Source: Marvinbryantia formatexigens DSM 14469 (GTDB lineage Bacteria > Bacillota > Clostridia > Lachnospirales > Lachnospiraceae). From it: a stretch of 64,000 nucleotides of DNA. Every line of letters begins with the position of its first letter. The stretch's first letter is position 1. Both the position numbers and the translations under genes were made by a program. Location: positions 3,937,501 through 4,001,500 of the forward strand of contig NZ_CP102268.1 of assembly GCF_025148285.1 (NCBI RefSeq), in the 5' to 3' direction. Below, piece by piece: positions 9,090-16,751 of this stretch. The notes under the pieces were generated by a model. It saw only the letters and a list, made by a program, of their open reading frames with translations, was not told the origin of the DNA and made no database searches.

Positions 9090-9099
9090 AGCTGTTTTC

Positions 9100-9128
9100 A
9101 TTATATGCCATTCTGGCAGGGAAGTCAA
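9100..9128 (-). promoter_or_regulatory. Strong promoter of the antitoxin RNA
   Basis: Read on the minus strand: TTGACT (complement of 9123-9128), exactly 17 bp, TATAAT (complement of 9100-9105). Much closer to consensus than the toxin promoter, as expected for an antitoxin RNA in excess. Confidence 0.9.
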
Positions 9129-9204
9129 CCTTTTCTTTTGAAAAGCTTATCCATTACTAAACAGTCTGCCTGTCCATTTTTCCTGTGCATAAACGGTAAC
9201 ATGT

Positions 9205-9771
9205 TCAGATTAGCTTCGCCATTTCCGAAAAGGTATCCAGGATATGCTCTGTCAGGACAGCCGGGCTCTGCTTCATTCCGGTGTGTACCCAGTAAATGAG
9301 AGCGGACCACAGACCGCCCTGCGTGAAATAAAAGGCGTACTGACCAAATTCCACAGTTTCCGAGAGGGTGTCCGGGAGATTATCCTGCACCCGGTGCCCG
9401 ACATGGTGATAAATCATCAGCTCCTGCCGCTCTCCGAGAAAATGAAGAAGGCGGTGCTTATCCAGCAGTGTAAGAAAATCCGTATGCTTCTGCCAGAATT
9501 CAAAATAAGCCAGACAGAAGGAGCGGGGCGTGAGCGCGCCCTTCTGGCTGGTCAGCTCCGCCATTTCATGCAGCAGCCCCGCGTAATACAGGCAGAGGAT
9601 ATCGTCCCTGGATTTAAAATACCGGTAGAAGGTGCGCCGGTCATACTGCGCCCGCTCTGAAAGCGCGGAGACGGTAATCTCCCCGTAGGGCTTTTCCACC
9701 ATCAGGGCGAGCAGCGCGTCAATAAAGCATTTCTGCGCCCGGTTTATAGTTTTATCTGTCGTATCTTTCAT
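9205..9771 (-). CDS. TetR/AcrR-family transcriptional regulator
   Basis: 188 residues beginning MKDTTDKTINRAQKCFIDAL. The N-terminal helix-turn-helix is VSALSERAQYDRRTFYRYFKSRDDIL (about 36-61), followed by an all-helical ligand-binding half. The longer frame reaching 9891 is unlikely, since GGGAG sits about 10 bases before the ATG at 9771. It is divergent from the ABC/ECF operon starting at 10292, whose promoter region has a palindrome at 9985-10000, so it probably represses that operon in response to a transported ligand. The ligand is unknown. Confidence 0.88.
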   Translation of the reverse strand: MKDTTDKTINRAQKCFIDALLALMVEKPYGEITVSALSERAQYDRRTFYRYFKSRDDILCLYYAGLLHEMAELTSQKGALTPRSFCLAYFEFWQKHTDFLTLLDKHRLLHFLGERQELMIYHHVGHRVQDNLPDTLSETVEFGQYAFYFTQGGLWSALIYWVHTGMKQSPAVLTEHILDTFSEMAKLI

Positions 9772-9944
9772 GATGATAAGCTCCCTTTTCTTAAACTCAC
9801 TTTTCAGGATACTTCTGTCCGGTTCCCTGCAAAGAACGGAAAGCCGCTTTGCACATCTGTAAAAATGGAAATACTTCCTATTTTTCTGCATGTCTGAACT
9901 GTAATGTCACAAAAACGCAGAAATGTAGCACTTTTCGCCGGGCA

Positions 9945-9973
9945 TTGACAAATGTCTGCCGTCATTATATCAT
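9945..9973 (+). promoter_or_regulatory. Promoter of the ABC/ECF operon
   Basis: TTGACA (9945-9950), 17-bp spacer, TATCAT (9968-9973), pointing toward the operon at 10292 and away from the tetR gene. Confidence 0.6.
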
Positions 9974-9984
9974 AGATACAGGGA

Positions 9985-10000
9985 TGTCACAAGTGCGACA
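9985..10000. promoter_or_regulatory. Candidate TetR operator
   Basis: TGTCAC-AAGT-GCGACA, an imperfect 16-bp palindrome (5 of 6 arm positions match) just downstream of the predicted -10 box, where a repressor would block initiation. Inferred from position. Confidence 0.4.
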
Positions 10001-10107
10001 TTTTTAGAGGCTGCGAATCAGATAACAGGAGTTACCGCTTATTCCGTTCGCAGTAGCTGACAGGACGTCAGATGCGATATGACCCGGAGAACGGGTATTT
10101 TATTCCC

Positions 10108-10150
10108 GCGAGCAATGAGCCAAGTGCCGTGCTTGCACGAGCATTTGGCG
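10108..10150. repeat. Dispersed palindromic repeat, family A copy 1
   Basis: GCGAGCAATGAGCCAA followed by an inverted repeat around TGCTTGCA and a closing TTGGCG. Related copies are at 31728-31781, 48890-48967 and 50442-50485. A shared upstream portion (...CGGGTATTTTATTCCCGCG) extends the similarity to about 10080. Confidence 0.7.
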
Positions 10151-10215
10151 GTGCTGTGTGCCGGGGGCACACGTTTAGCACCGACCGAAGTGAAACGCAG
10201 ACCTGCCGCGAGGGT

Positions 10216-10247
10216 CAAAGACCCCGCTGCAAGCAACGGGGTCTTTG
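10216..10247. terminator. Strong hairpin in the operon leader
   Basis: CAAAGACCCCG (10216-10226) / CGGGGTCTTTG (10237-10247), perfect 11-bp stem, no T-run after it. Possibly an attenuator or part of the repeat element in this leader. Confidence 0.5.
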
Positions 10248-10259
10248 ATTTGAATGCAG

Positions 10260-10275
10260 GTTAGTTAAAACTAAC
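10260..10275. promoter_or_regulatory. Palindrome GTTAGTT-AA-AACTAAC before the ABC operon start
   Basis: Perfect 7-bp arms with a 2-bp spacer, 17 bases before the ATG at 10292 and next to the AGGAGGG ribosome site. It resembles a dimeric regulator operator; a DtxR/MntR-type metal regulator is one possibility, but this is a guess from shape only. Confidence 0.4.
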
Positions 10276-10291
10276 AAAAGGAGGGAGCAGT

Positions 10292-11728
10292 ATGAAAAAA
10301 GACAGTGCGCAGAGAAAGACCGGATTTGCCAGACTGATGGAGCTGGCGGGGCAGAAGAGACGGAAGCTGATTGTGGCGTGCAGTCTGTCGGTACTGTCGT
10401 CAGCGGCGCGTATGGTGCCGTTTTTTACGATTTACAGTGTGATTTCCATATTAATCATGTCGCGCTTTGATTTGTCTGCGATATCGCGGGCGCAAATCGG
10501 GGTGCCTGCCGGGATTACGCTGGCGTCTGCACTGGTGTACGGGATCTGCGCATATATTTCCTCGGCGCTGGCGCACACCGCCGCCTACGATGTGATTTAT
10601 GAGCTGCGCATCAGGCTGATGGACAAGCTGGCGAAGCTGCCGTCCGGCTATTTTACGGCGACTACCCAGGGCAGTATTAAAAAGATTATGTCGGACGATA
10701 CGGAGCAGATAGAGGTTTTTATCGCGCATCACCTCTGCGATATCGCGGCGGCAGTCGCGACGCCGGTATTTACGCTGCTGTATCTTTTTTGCATGGACTG
10801 GCGTCTGGCGCTTGTTGTGCTGCTGCCGATACTGATTTCCTTTCTGCTGCTCGGCATCTGCCTGGCGCGGCCGGATAAGGCGGCGCTGCAGACAGAGATG
10901 CACGATGCGCAGGAAGCCATGCAGGGAACGATTGTGGAATACATACACGGAATGGCGGTGATTAAAATTTTCAACCGCAGCCTGAGCGCCTTCCGCCGGT
11001 ATGAGGGAGATATCACGCGATTTGTCAATGCGGTGAAAAAAACGGCGAAAGCAAATGCGTGGCCGATGGCGGCTTACTACGCCTTTTTCGGGGCGCAGCT
11101 CCTTTTCCTGCTTCCGGCGGGCGTGCTGCTTCTGCTGCGGGCGGAGGATTACGCGGGCTTTCTGCCGGTGGTCTTTCTGTTTTTCCTGGTGGGCAGCGGT
11201 CTGAAGGAGCCGATTGAAAACATGATGCAGATGGTAATTGTTTCGGGAAAAATCATTGAGGGCGTCAGCCGGATGGACGGGATTCTTCTTGCGGAGGAAA
11301 TCAGCGAAGGCACAGGGGCGGCGCCGCAGGAATACAGCGTATCCTTCGAGGATGTATCCTTTTCCTATGTGGACGGCGTGAAAGCGGTCGACCATGTGTC
11401 CTTTACCATGCGGCAGGGAAGCGTGACCGGACTGGTCGGTCCCTCCGGAGGCGGAAAATCCACACTGGCACGGCTTCTGCTGCGGTTTTATGAAACGGGA
11501 GAGGGCTGCATCCGGATCGGCGGCGTGGATATCCGGGACATTCCCCAGGAACAGCTGACGCACATCGTTTCCTACGTCTTTCAGGAGAATTTCCTGTTTC
11601 ATGATACGGTGGAGAATAACATCCGCATGGGCGACCGGAGCGCAACGATGGAACAGGTGCGGGAGGCGGCAGAAAACGCCGGCATCCATGATGTGATTAT
11701 GCGGCTTCCAAGAGGCTATCAGATGTAG
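10292..11728 (+). pseudogene. ABC exporter half-transporter, 5' part, split by the integrated element
   Basis: The first 477 codons of a 600-codon ABC exporter. It has a six-helix membrane domain (about 20-330), then the start of the nucleotide-binding domain with Walker A GPSGGGKST and the Q-loop region SYVFQENFLFHDTVENNI. The frame ends RLPRGYQM-stop where the element begins. The missing signature, Walker B and H-loop lie 10.7 kb away at 22424-22795. Joining 11722 (G of the GA core) to 22424 gives GYQTVIGEKDAYLSGGERQR without a frame break, so the interruption is recent or reversible. It would pair with the intact half-transporter at 22792. Confidence 0.93.
11722..11723 (+). other. attL crossover dinucleotide (GA)
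   Basis: Host side reads ...GGCTATCA-GA and element side TGTAGGACG. With the matching GA at 22423-22424 the empty site reconstructs to TATCA-GA-CGGTAATCGG, in frame as Y-Q-T-V-I-G. Confidence 0.85.
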
Positions 11729-11780
11729 GACGGATTTTGCGGACATTCAAAATAAAAAAGAATGTGGAGGTAACTAGACA

Positions 11781-12155
11781 ATGGCAAAATCATTATTTGA
11801 GGAACTGGGCGGCAGATACGAGCGGCAAGGCGATTATTTAATACCGTGTTTAACCGTACCCTCCGAAGAAGAACAGCCGATAGGCACATGGGGACAGCGG
11901 CACTTGGACTATCTGAAACAGTACCGTAAGGTTACATACACCAATCTTCTCACAAGCGGCAAACTCAACGCTTATCTTGCCGACATCGACAAGCAGGCAC
12001 AGGAACGCTTTGAAAGGCTCATAGAGGGCATGAAACAGGCACAGGGCATAACGGAACGCTTAAAGGAAGAAAATGCTTTAGAATGGCTAGGAAGAATGAA
12101 TAACATAAGGGCGTGTGCGAGGGAGATTGTAAACGAGGAAATCATTTATACATAA
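11781..12155 (+). CDS. tnpV: Transposon-encoded protein TnpV
   Basis: 124 residues with the sequence character of the TnpV family of Tn4451-type elements (GTWGQRHLDYLKQYRKVTY, LNAYLADIDKQAQERFERL). The function of TnpV is not established; it is not needed for excision in Tn4451. It is the first gene inside the left end of the element, preceded by GGAGG, and is followed at once by a terminator hairpin, so it is probably a monocistronic unit. Confidence 0.85.
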   Translation: MAKSLFEELGGRYERQGDYLIPCLTVPSEEEQPIGTWGQRHLDYLKQYRKVTYTNLLTSGKLNAYLADIDKQAQERFERLIEGMKQAQGITERLKEENALEWLGRMNNIRACAREIVNEEIIYT

Positions 12156-12161
12156 TAGGTT

Positions 12162-12183
12162 GGCGGCTGAAATGCCGCCTTTC
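12162..12183 (+). terminator. Terminator after tnpV
   Basis: GGCGGC (12162-12167) / GCCGCC (12174-12179) followed by TTTCT. Short stem with U-rich tail. Confidence 0.6.
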
Positions 12184-12266
12184 TAAATTTCCAAAAGATA
12201 AATTTGTACTTATATATTGACATGGAGCGTACACCATAGTTTATTTTTATTTGAGGAGGTGTCCAT

Positions 12267-12719
12267 ATGAACTATACAACAAATGAGGTAGCGCAAAAAC
12301 TAGGGATTACGAAAGACACATTATTTTATTATGAGAGGGAAGGTCTGTTACCCCAAATTGAACGGGATGAAATGAATAGACGGATTTATTCTGAATCGGA
12401 TATTGAATGGATATTTTTAATCCGTTGTTTACGGGATACCGATATGCCGATGTGCAAAATAAAACAATATATTTCTCTACTTAAACATGGTGGGGAAAAC
12501 TCCATACCAGAGCGAAAAAATATTTTAGTTGAGCATGAAGCTTTTATTATAGGGAAGATAAAGGCATACCAAGATTTATTAGTGCTGATAAAAAAGAAGA
12601 TTGAATTTTATGACGAAGTTTTAAATGATAAAAATACTGAATCTCAAAAGTGTATGGATTATCTCATGGAATGGGAACATTTCAAAGAACTTCTCGGAGG
12701 GATTGCATATGAAAAATAA
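12267..12719 (+). CDS. MerR-family transcriptional regulator
   Basis: 150 residues. The winged helix-turn-helix at the N-terminus (YTTNEVAQKLGITKDTLFYY then EREGLLPQIERDEMNRRIYS) is typical MerR, followed by a dimerization coiled coil (about 85-125). No cysteine cluster for metal sensing is obvious, so an organic ligand or stress signal is more likely. GGAGGTG precedes the start. The 3' end overlaps the SDR gene by 11 bp, so the two form an operon, and the regulator probably controls the reductase. Confidence 0.9.
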   Translation: MNYTTNEVAQKLGITKDTLFYYEREGLLPQIERDEMNRRIYSESDIEWIFLIRCLRDTDMPMCKIKQYISLLKHGGENSIPERKNILVEHEAFIIGKIKAYQDLLVLIKKKIEFYDEVLNDKNTESQKCMDYLMEWEHFKELLGGIAYEK

Positions 12720-13503
12720 TAAAATAGCTTTGATAACAGGCTGTACAAGCGGAATAGGAAAGGCTCTGTCTGTCAAATTTGCACAGCAAGGTTACAACTT
12801 GATTTTGGTAGCAAAAAATAAGGATAAATTGAAAGAATTATCAAATCATCTGTCGCAGACTTTCCGCATAAAATCAGTTTTCATTGTTTATGGACTAGAA
12901 AAGCCAGAAGCCGCTGAATATGTATTCCGTAGAGTACAGGAATTGGATTTGAAAATTGATGTGCTTGTTAATAATGCGGGTTTTAATGAGTTTGGAAGTT
13001 TTATTAAAACAAGCAGGGAAAAAGAGCATGATATGATGTACTTACATATGTTTTTTGTAACAGATATGATGAAATTATTCCTGCCCTCAATGGTAGATAA
13101 CAAAGAGGGAAAGATTTTAAATATTGGTTCAACAGGCTCTTACATATCATGTCCCTATGATGCTGTTTATGCGGCAACAAAATCATATATTTTATCTGTG
13201 TCAAAAGGAATTAGTTCAGAACTCAAAGGCACTGGCGTAACAATCACAACTCTATGCCCAGGTTCTACAAAAACAGAATTTGCAGCTAAAGCAGGCATGG
13301 AAGATACTTTATTATTTAAATTGTTTGTTATGTCGCCAGAACGGGTTGCTGATATAGCTTATAAAGCTGTTATGAAAAGAAAAACGATAGTCGTGGCAGG
13401 AATTTACAATAAGATACTCGTTATGTCATCTTACATCCTACCAAATAGATTCGTTGATTATATTAGTAAGATGATGTTAGGAAAACAACGTCAAGTAGGA
13501 TAA
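12709..13503 (+). CDS. Short-chain dehydrogenase/reductase (SDR)
   Basis: 264 residues with the classical SDR motifs: the cofactor-binding TGCTSGIGKAL near the N-terminus, NNAGFNEFG, an active-site Ser in GSTGSYIS and the catalytic pair YAATK. It would use NAD(P)H to reduce or oxidise an unknown carbonyl/alcohol substrate in the cytoplasm. The start at 12709 is set by CGGAGG nine bases upstream; the longer frame from 12625 overlaps the merR gene. It is AT-rich cargo of the element. Confidence 0.9.
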   Translation: MKNNKIALITGCTSGIGKALSVKFAQQGYNLILVAKNKDKLKELSNHLSQTFRIKSVFIVYGLEKPEAAEYVFRRVQELDLKIDVLVNNAGFNEFGSFIKTSREKEHDMMYLHMFFVTDMMKLFLPSMVDNKEGKILNIGSTGSYISCPYDAVYAATKSYILSVSKGISSELKGTGVTITTLCPGSTKTEFAAKAGMEDTLLFKLFVMSPERVADIAYKAVMKRKTIVVAGIYNKILVMSSYILPNRFVDYISKMMLGKQRQVG

Positions 13504-13623
13504 ATGAAAGGCAACATTCAGAAGAAAATTCACTCTTGCATATTAAGGGTGGCATAATTGCCTACTTCCCGTGGTGGCTTTCCATAGAAAAACATATATA
13601 ATGTTATTTTAGAGGTGATATAT

Positions 13624-14298
13624 ATGAATTTAGAAGAAAAATTACAAATGCTAAGGAAGAAGAATGGTTATTCTCAAGAGCAACTGGCAGATAAGATTGG
13701 GATAGCAAGGCAGACTGTAAGCAAATGGGAAAACGGACAGGCAATTCCAGAATTGAATGGCTTGATATTATTAAGCGAATTATATGGCGTAACCATTGAC
13801 AGAATAGTGAAAGATGATGATGAGTGCAACATTTTATTATGCAAGAGTGCGGATATTGACCTCAATAAAGTTGTTTCCTTTTTGGTTTCGGCAAAAAAGA
13901 ATACTTATCCAGTCAATGAAAATAAAGTACAATCTTCCAGAATGAAATCCAGTGATTTTTGTTATGCAGAAAATGAGTATACATATTATGATACATATTT
14001 AGGTGGAGAAAAATTTACTGGTGAAGAAGCGGTATGGTACTATGATAATCCTATTTGGTGCATGAATTATACTGGTCGGATTATAGGGGATAATTTTAAC
14101 AATGGCTTTTTGAAAGAAGTTTTGTTGCAGGTTACGGAAAAATTCCCTTATCGGGGACCACAAATGTATACAAAAGGCGATTACCATTATCATTGTAAAG
14201 TAGATGGTGAATTTGTTTGGTTTCAAGGGTACGAAGATATTTTTTATTTGGATGAAAAAATTTATGAATGTTATTTTCATGGAGGCGTGATTCAATAG
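13624..14298 (+). CDS. XRE-family HTH protein with DUF5680 domain
   Basis: 224 residues. An N-terminal Cro/CI-type HTH (about 4-58: MLRKKNGYSQEQLADKIGIA then RQTVSKWENGQAIPE) is joined to a C-terminal DUF5680-like domain rich in Tyr/Trp (for example FTGEEAVWYYDNPIWCMNYT). The domain has no known biochemical role. AGAGGTG precedes ATG 13624; the frame extends three codons further up to a GTG. The stop TAG abuts the ATG of the radical SAM gene, so the two are translationally coupled. Confidence 0.85.
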   Translation: MNLEEKLQMLRKKNGYSQEQLADKIGIARQTVSKWENGQAIPELNGLILLSELYGVTIDRIVKDDDECNILLCKSADIDLNKVVSFLVSAKKNTYPVNENKVQSSRMKSSDFCYAENEYTYYDTYLGGEKFTGEEAVWYYDNPIWCMNYTGRIIGDNFNNGFLKEVLLQVTEKFPYRGPQMYTKGDYHYHCKVDGEFVWFQGYEDIFYLDEKIYECYFHGGVIQ

Positions 14299-15132
14299 AT
14301 GGATATTATAGAACAAAAAATAAATACGAAGGACTATTTAACGAAATCAAATTTGCCAGCAAGTGATTATGTGATAAATCCCTATGTCGTCTGTACTCAT
14401 GCTTGTAAATACTGCTATGCAAGATTTATGAAAAGATTTACAGGGCATAAGGAAGAATGGGGAAAATTTATAGACATTAAGCAGTGTGAAAAACCTATTA
14501 ACCTAAAGAGATTAAAGGGAAAATCTGTTTTTATGTCGTCTGTAACAGACTGTTATAATTCTTATGAGGAGAAATACGGCATCACAAGAAAGATATTAGA
14601 ACAGCTTGTGAATGCAGATTGCCAACTTACAATTTCAACGAAATCAATGCTTATTTTACGGGATATAGAATTATTGAAAAGGATGTCCAATCTCAAAGTG
14701 GCATTTTCAATCAACACTTTAGATGACAATTTTAGGGCGGATATGGATAAAGGCAGTTCCATAAAGGACAGGCTTCATGCGATAGAGAAATTACATAATG
14801 TGGGTATCCATACGGTTTTGTTTATGTCTCCTATTTTTCCGTATATCACAGAATGGAAAGACATCATTGATAGTACGAAAGAGAATGTATGTGAATATTG
14901 GTTTGAAAATCTGAATCTTAGAGGGGCATACAAAAGCAGTATCCTCTCTTATATCAATACACACTATCCAGACTTAAAAGAAAAATATGAAGCAATTTAT
15001 TTAAATAAAGACAGTGCATATTGGAATACGTTGGCTGATTTGCTCAACACGTATTGTGATGAACTGGGATTAAATTATGTCAATTACTTTTACCATGAAA
15101 AACTTGTTAAGGAAAAATTAAATAATCAATAG
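14299..15132 (+). CDS. SPL-like radical SAM protein
   Basis: 277 residues with the radical SAM cluster motif CTHACKYCYARF (CX3CX2C) near residue 32 in the context NPYVVCTHACKYCYA, as in the spore-photoproduct-lyase-related family of small Rv2578c-like radical SAM proteins. It would bind a 4Fe-4S cluster and cleave SAM to a 5'-deoxyadenosyl radical. The substrate is unknown; true SPL activity is not implied, as it lacks the SPL C-terminal region. Immediately downstream of the XRE/DUF5680 gene with no gap, suggesting a linked function. Confidence 0.85.
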   Translation: MDIIEQKINTKDYLTKSNLPASDYVINPYVVCTHACKYCYARFMKRFTGHKEEWGKFIDIKQCEKPINLKRLKGKSVFMSSVTDCYNSYEEKYGITRKILEQLVNADCQLTISTKSMLILRDIELLKRMSNLKVAFSINTLDDNFRADMDKGSSIKDRLHAIEKLHNVGIHTVLFMSPIFPYITEWKDIIDSTKENVCEYWFENLNLRGAYKSSILSYINTHYPDLKEKYEAIYLNKDSAYWNTLADLLNTYCDELGLNYVNYFYHEKLVKEKLNNQ

Positions 15133-15211
15133 ATAAATTGTAAGAAGGCAAATACGTCCATTGAATAAAAAAAACGATGTTCGATGGGCTGTATTGCTGT
15201 ACCTTAATTAC

Positions 15212-15250
15212 CCTCTAACTTTGTTTTTGAAGTTTGGAGGGATTTTTTTA
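15212..15250 (+). terminator. Terminator/attenuator before the sigma-like gene
   Basis: CCCTCTAACTT / AAGTTTGGAGGG followed by T7. The 440-bp stretch 15133-15572 holds no convincing gene. A diverged version of it, including this hairpin and the sequence CTTATAA-CGTAAAGG near 15418, occurs at 39160-39500 before the broken sigma gene, so it is a conserved regulatory leader of this module type. Confidence 0.65.
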
Positions 15251-15572
15251 TGTCATTTTTTCGGGCAGTAACCTATCTGCTCATGCAATGCAGAGTTTAT
15301 CTATACATAGCATATCGGGGATTAGCAGGAAGCCAGTTAAAAAAGTTTCCGTCTATGTCACGCTACTTCTCACTATGAAATCAGAAGTAGAATATCTACT
15401 TAACAGAAATTATATCACTTATAACCGTAAAGGTCACAGAGCCTTTGCGGTTTTTCTTTTGTCGTTTTTTATCGGAATATGCCGCATGGCTGTTTCTAGT
15501 GCGGGTTGTCGTTCGCCGCCTTTCCAATCTGGATTTTTACATTTTCAAAAATTCAGATTGGAGGAAATAAGG

Positions 15573-16016
15573 ATGGCATATAACCACGGACGTGAGGACA
15601 GAAAGTGGCGTATCTGGAAAGAAGCCGAAGAAAAAGTATTGCGTGAGCATGGCGTTGATGAAGCGGTCATTGAGCAAATCCGCATAGAAGACAGAGCGGA
15701 CTTTAATTCTAACAGGCGGTTTTACCGATGGACGAGCGACTTCGGGGAATACCTTGAGGGAATGGCGGACACCGAACAGCAGGCAGAACCGAATACCGTT
15801 GCGGACTTGCTGGACGAGATTGAGAACGAAACACTGTACCAGACACTGCTTACAGTGGACAAGCATACCCTGCTCATTCTCCTGCTGAAAATGCAGGGGT
15901 ATTCCACAAGGGAGATTGCGGCAATGGCAGGGCTTACCGAAAGGGCGGTCTACAAACGCCTTGAAAGGCTCCGTAAAAAATTAAAGCCTATTTTTTATCC
16001 TTTCGGGGAAATTTAA
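15573..16016 (+). CDS. Sigma-70 region 4-like regulator of the element
   Basis: 147 residues beginning MAYNHGREDRKWRIWKEAEE. The C-terminal HTH (REIAAMAGLTERAVYKRLERLRKKLK) resembles sigma region 4. There is no recognizable region 2, so it is a small sigma-like or HTH activator, as carried by Tn916-type elements next to mobilization genes. GGAGG lies ahead of ATG 15573; the frame is open further up to 15234 but that part is leader sequence. A broken homologue lies at 39502-39827. Confidence 0.8.
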   Translation: MAYNHGREDRKWRIWKEAEEKVLREHGVDEAVIEQIRIEDRADFNSNRRFYRWTSDFGEYLEGMADTEQQAEPNTVADLLDEIENETLYQTLLTVDKHTLLILLLKMQGYSTREIAAMAGLTERAVYKRLERLRKKLKPIFYPFGEI

Positions 16017-16032
16017 GCATCCCCACGGGCTA

Positions 16033-16068
16033 TTGGGTGAGAGGGCAATCCTCTCACTCAATTTTTTT
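16033..16068 (+). terminator. Terminator between the two sigma-like genes
   Basis: TTGGGTGAGAGG / CCTCTCACTCAA with a 6-nt loop, then T7 running into the next ribosome site. Probably an attenuator. Confidence 0.65.
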
Positions 16069-16082
16069 CGGGAGGAAAGGAA

Positions 16083-16556
16083 ATGGCATACGGGGCAAAG
16101 ACATACACGCTTCGGGAGGAATCCACCGAAAGCGGCACAAGGTATCTTATCAGTTTTAAGGACGGGCAGGGGGAACACCACGAGTTAGAAGTGTCCGAGC
16201 AGTTATTCATTGAATTTCGGCAGATGGAGCGGAAAAACAGAAACCTTCAGCAATGGAATCAGCGGCACAGGGAATTTAACGAGGTATGGGATGAAACCCT
16301 TTACAGACGAGCGTTGCGAGTGCCTAAAACGCTTGATGAAAGAATGATTGAAAAAGAACGGAATGAATTGTTTTACAAAGCGGTTGCCCAACTGCCAGAG
16401 ATACAAAGGCGGCGTTTCCTGCTCTATTACGAGTATGATTTCAACTTTTACCAAATCGCCGAGATGGAGCATTGCACCGCTTCTGCAATTCAAAAATCCG
16501 TTTCAGTTGCAAGGGAAAAGGTTAAGGCAGAAATGAGAAAGTATCTCCAACCGTGA
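16083..16556 (+). CDS. Second sigma-70 region 4-like protein
   Basis: 157 residues. The C-terminal half (LPEIQRRRFLLYYEYDFNFY then QIAEMEHCTASAIQKSV) is a sigma region-4 type HTH, in which a recognition helix follows QIAEMEHCT. The N-terminal half is charged and unassigned. GGGAGGAAAGG precedes the ATG. It lies between the first sigma-like gene and repA, co-directional. Likely regulates element replication or mobilization genes. Confidence 0.8.
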   Translation: MAYGAKTYTLREESTESGTRYLISFKDGQGEHHELEVSEQLFIEFRQMERKNRNLQQWNQRHREFNEVWDETLYRRALRVPKTLDERMIEKERNELFYKAVAQLPEIQRRRFLLYYEYDFNFYQIAEMEHCTASAIQKSVSVAREKVKAEMRKYLQP

Positions 16557-16664
16557 TTATTACCGCCCGAAAAAGAAATCCGCTTTTTATCGGCATGGGG
16601 ATGGCGGAATTACATACTCTCACTTTTTCCGTGGGAGTAAATCTATTTTAAGGAGGTCACGCCT

Positions 16665-16751
16665 ATGTGCAACAAAACCAAAGACACCGCCCGAAAGGAG
16701 GAATCCCATGCAGAAGTTACAGACGGTCAACGCCGACACGCTCCTTTATGA
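16665..16751 (+). CDS. Short leader ORF overlapping the repA start
   Basis: 28 codons from ATG 16665 (MCNKTKDTARKEESHAEVTD...) with the best ribosome site nearby (AAGGAGG, 16650-16656). It contains the repA ribosome site and ends 41 bases inside repA in another frame, so its translation could couple to or tune repA expression. No domain; may be purely regulatory. Confidence 0.4.
   Translation: MCNKTKDTARKEESHAEVTDGQRRHAPL

Larger units (their letters stand above)
9025..9093 (-). ncRNA. Antitoxin RNA of the par-like locus
   Basis: A minus-strand RNA of about 69 nt is predicted from the promoter at 9100-9128 to the U-run at 9025. It contains the complements of DRb (9075-9089) and DRa (9058-9069) near its 5' end and the shared terminator at its 3' end. 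The repeats are present in the toxin message in the opposite sense, so the RNA can pair with the toxin mRNA across its start codon. The size and layout match RNA II of the enterococcal par locus. No open frame of note lies in it. Confidence 0.8.
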
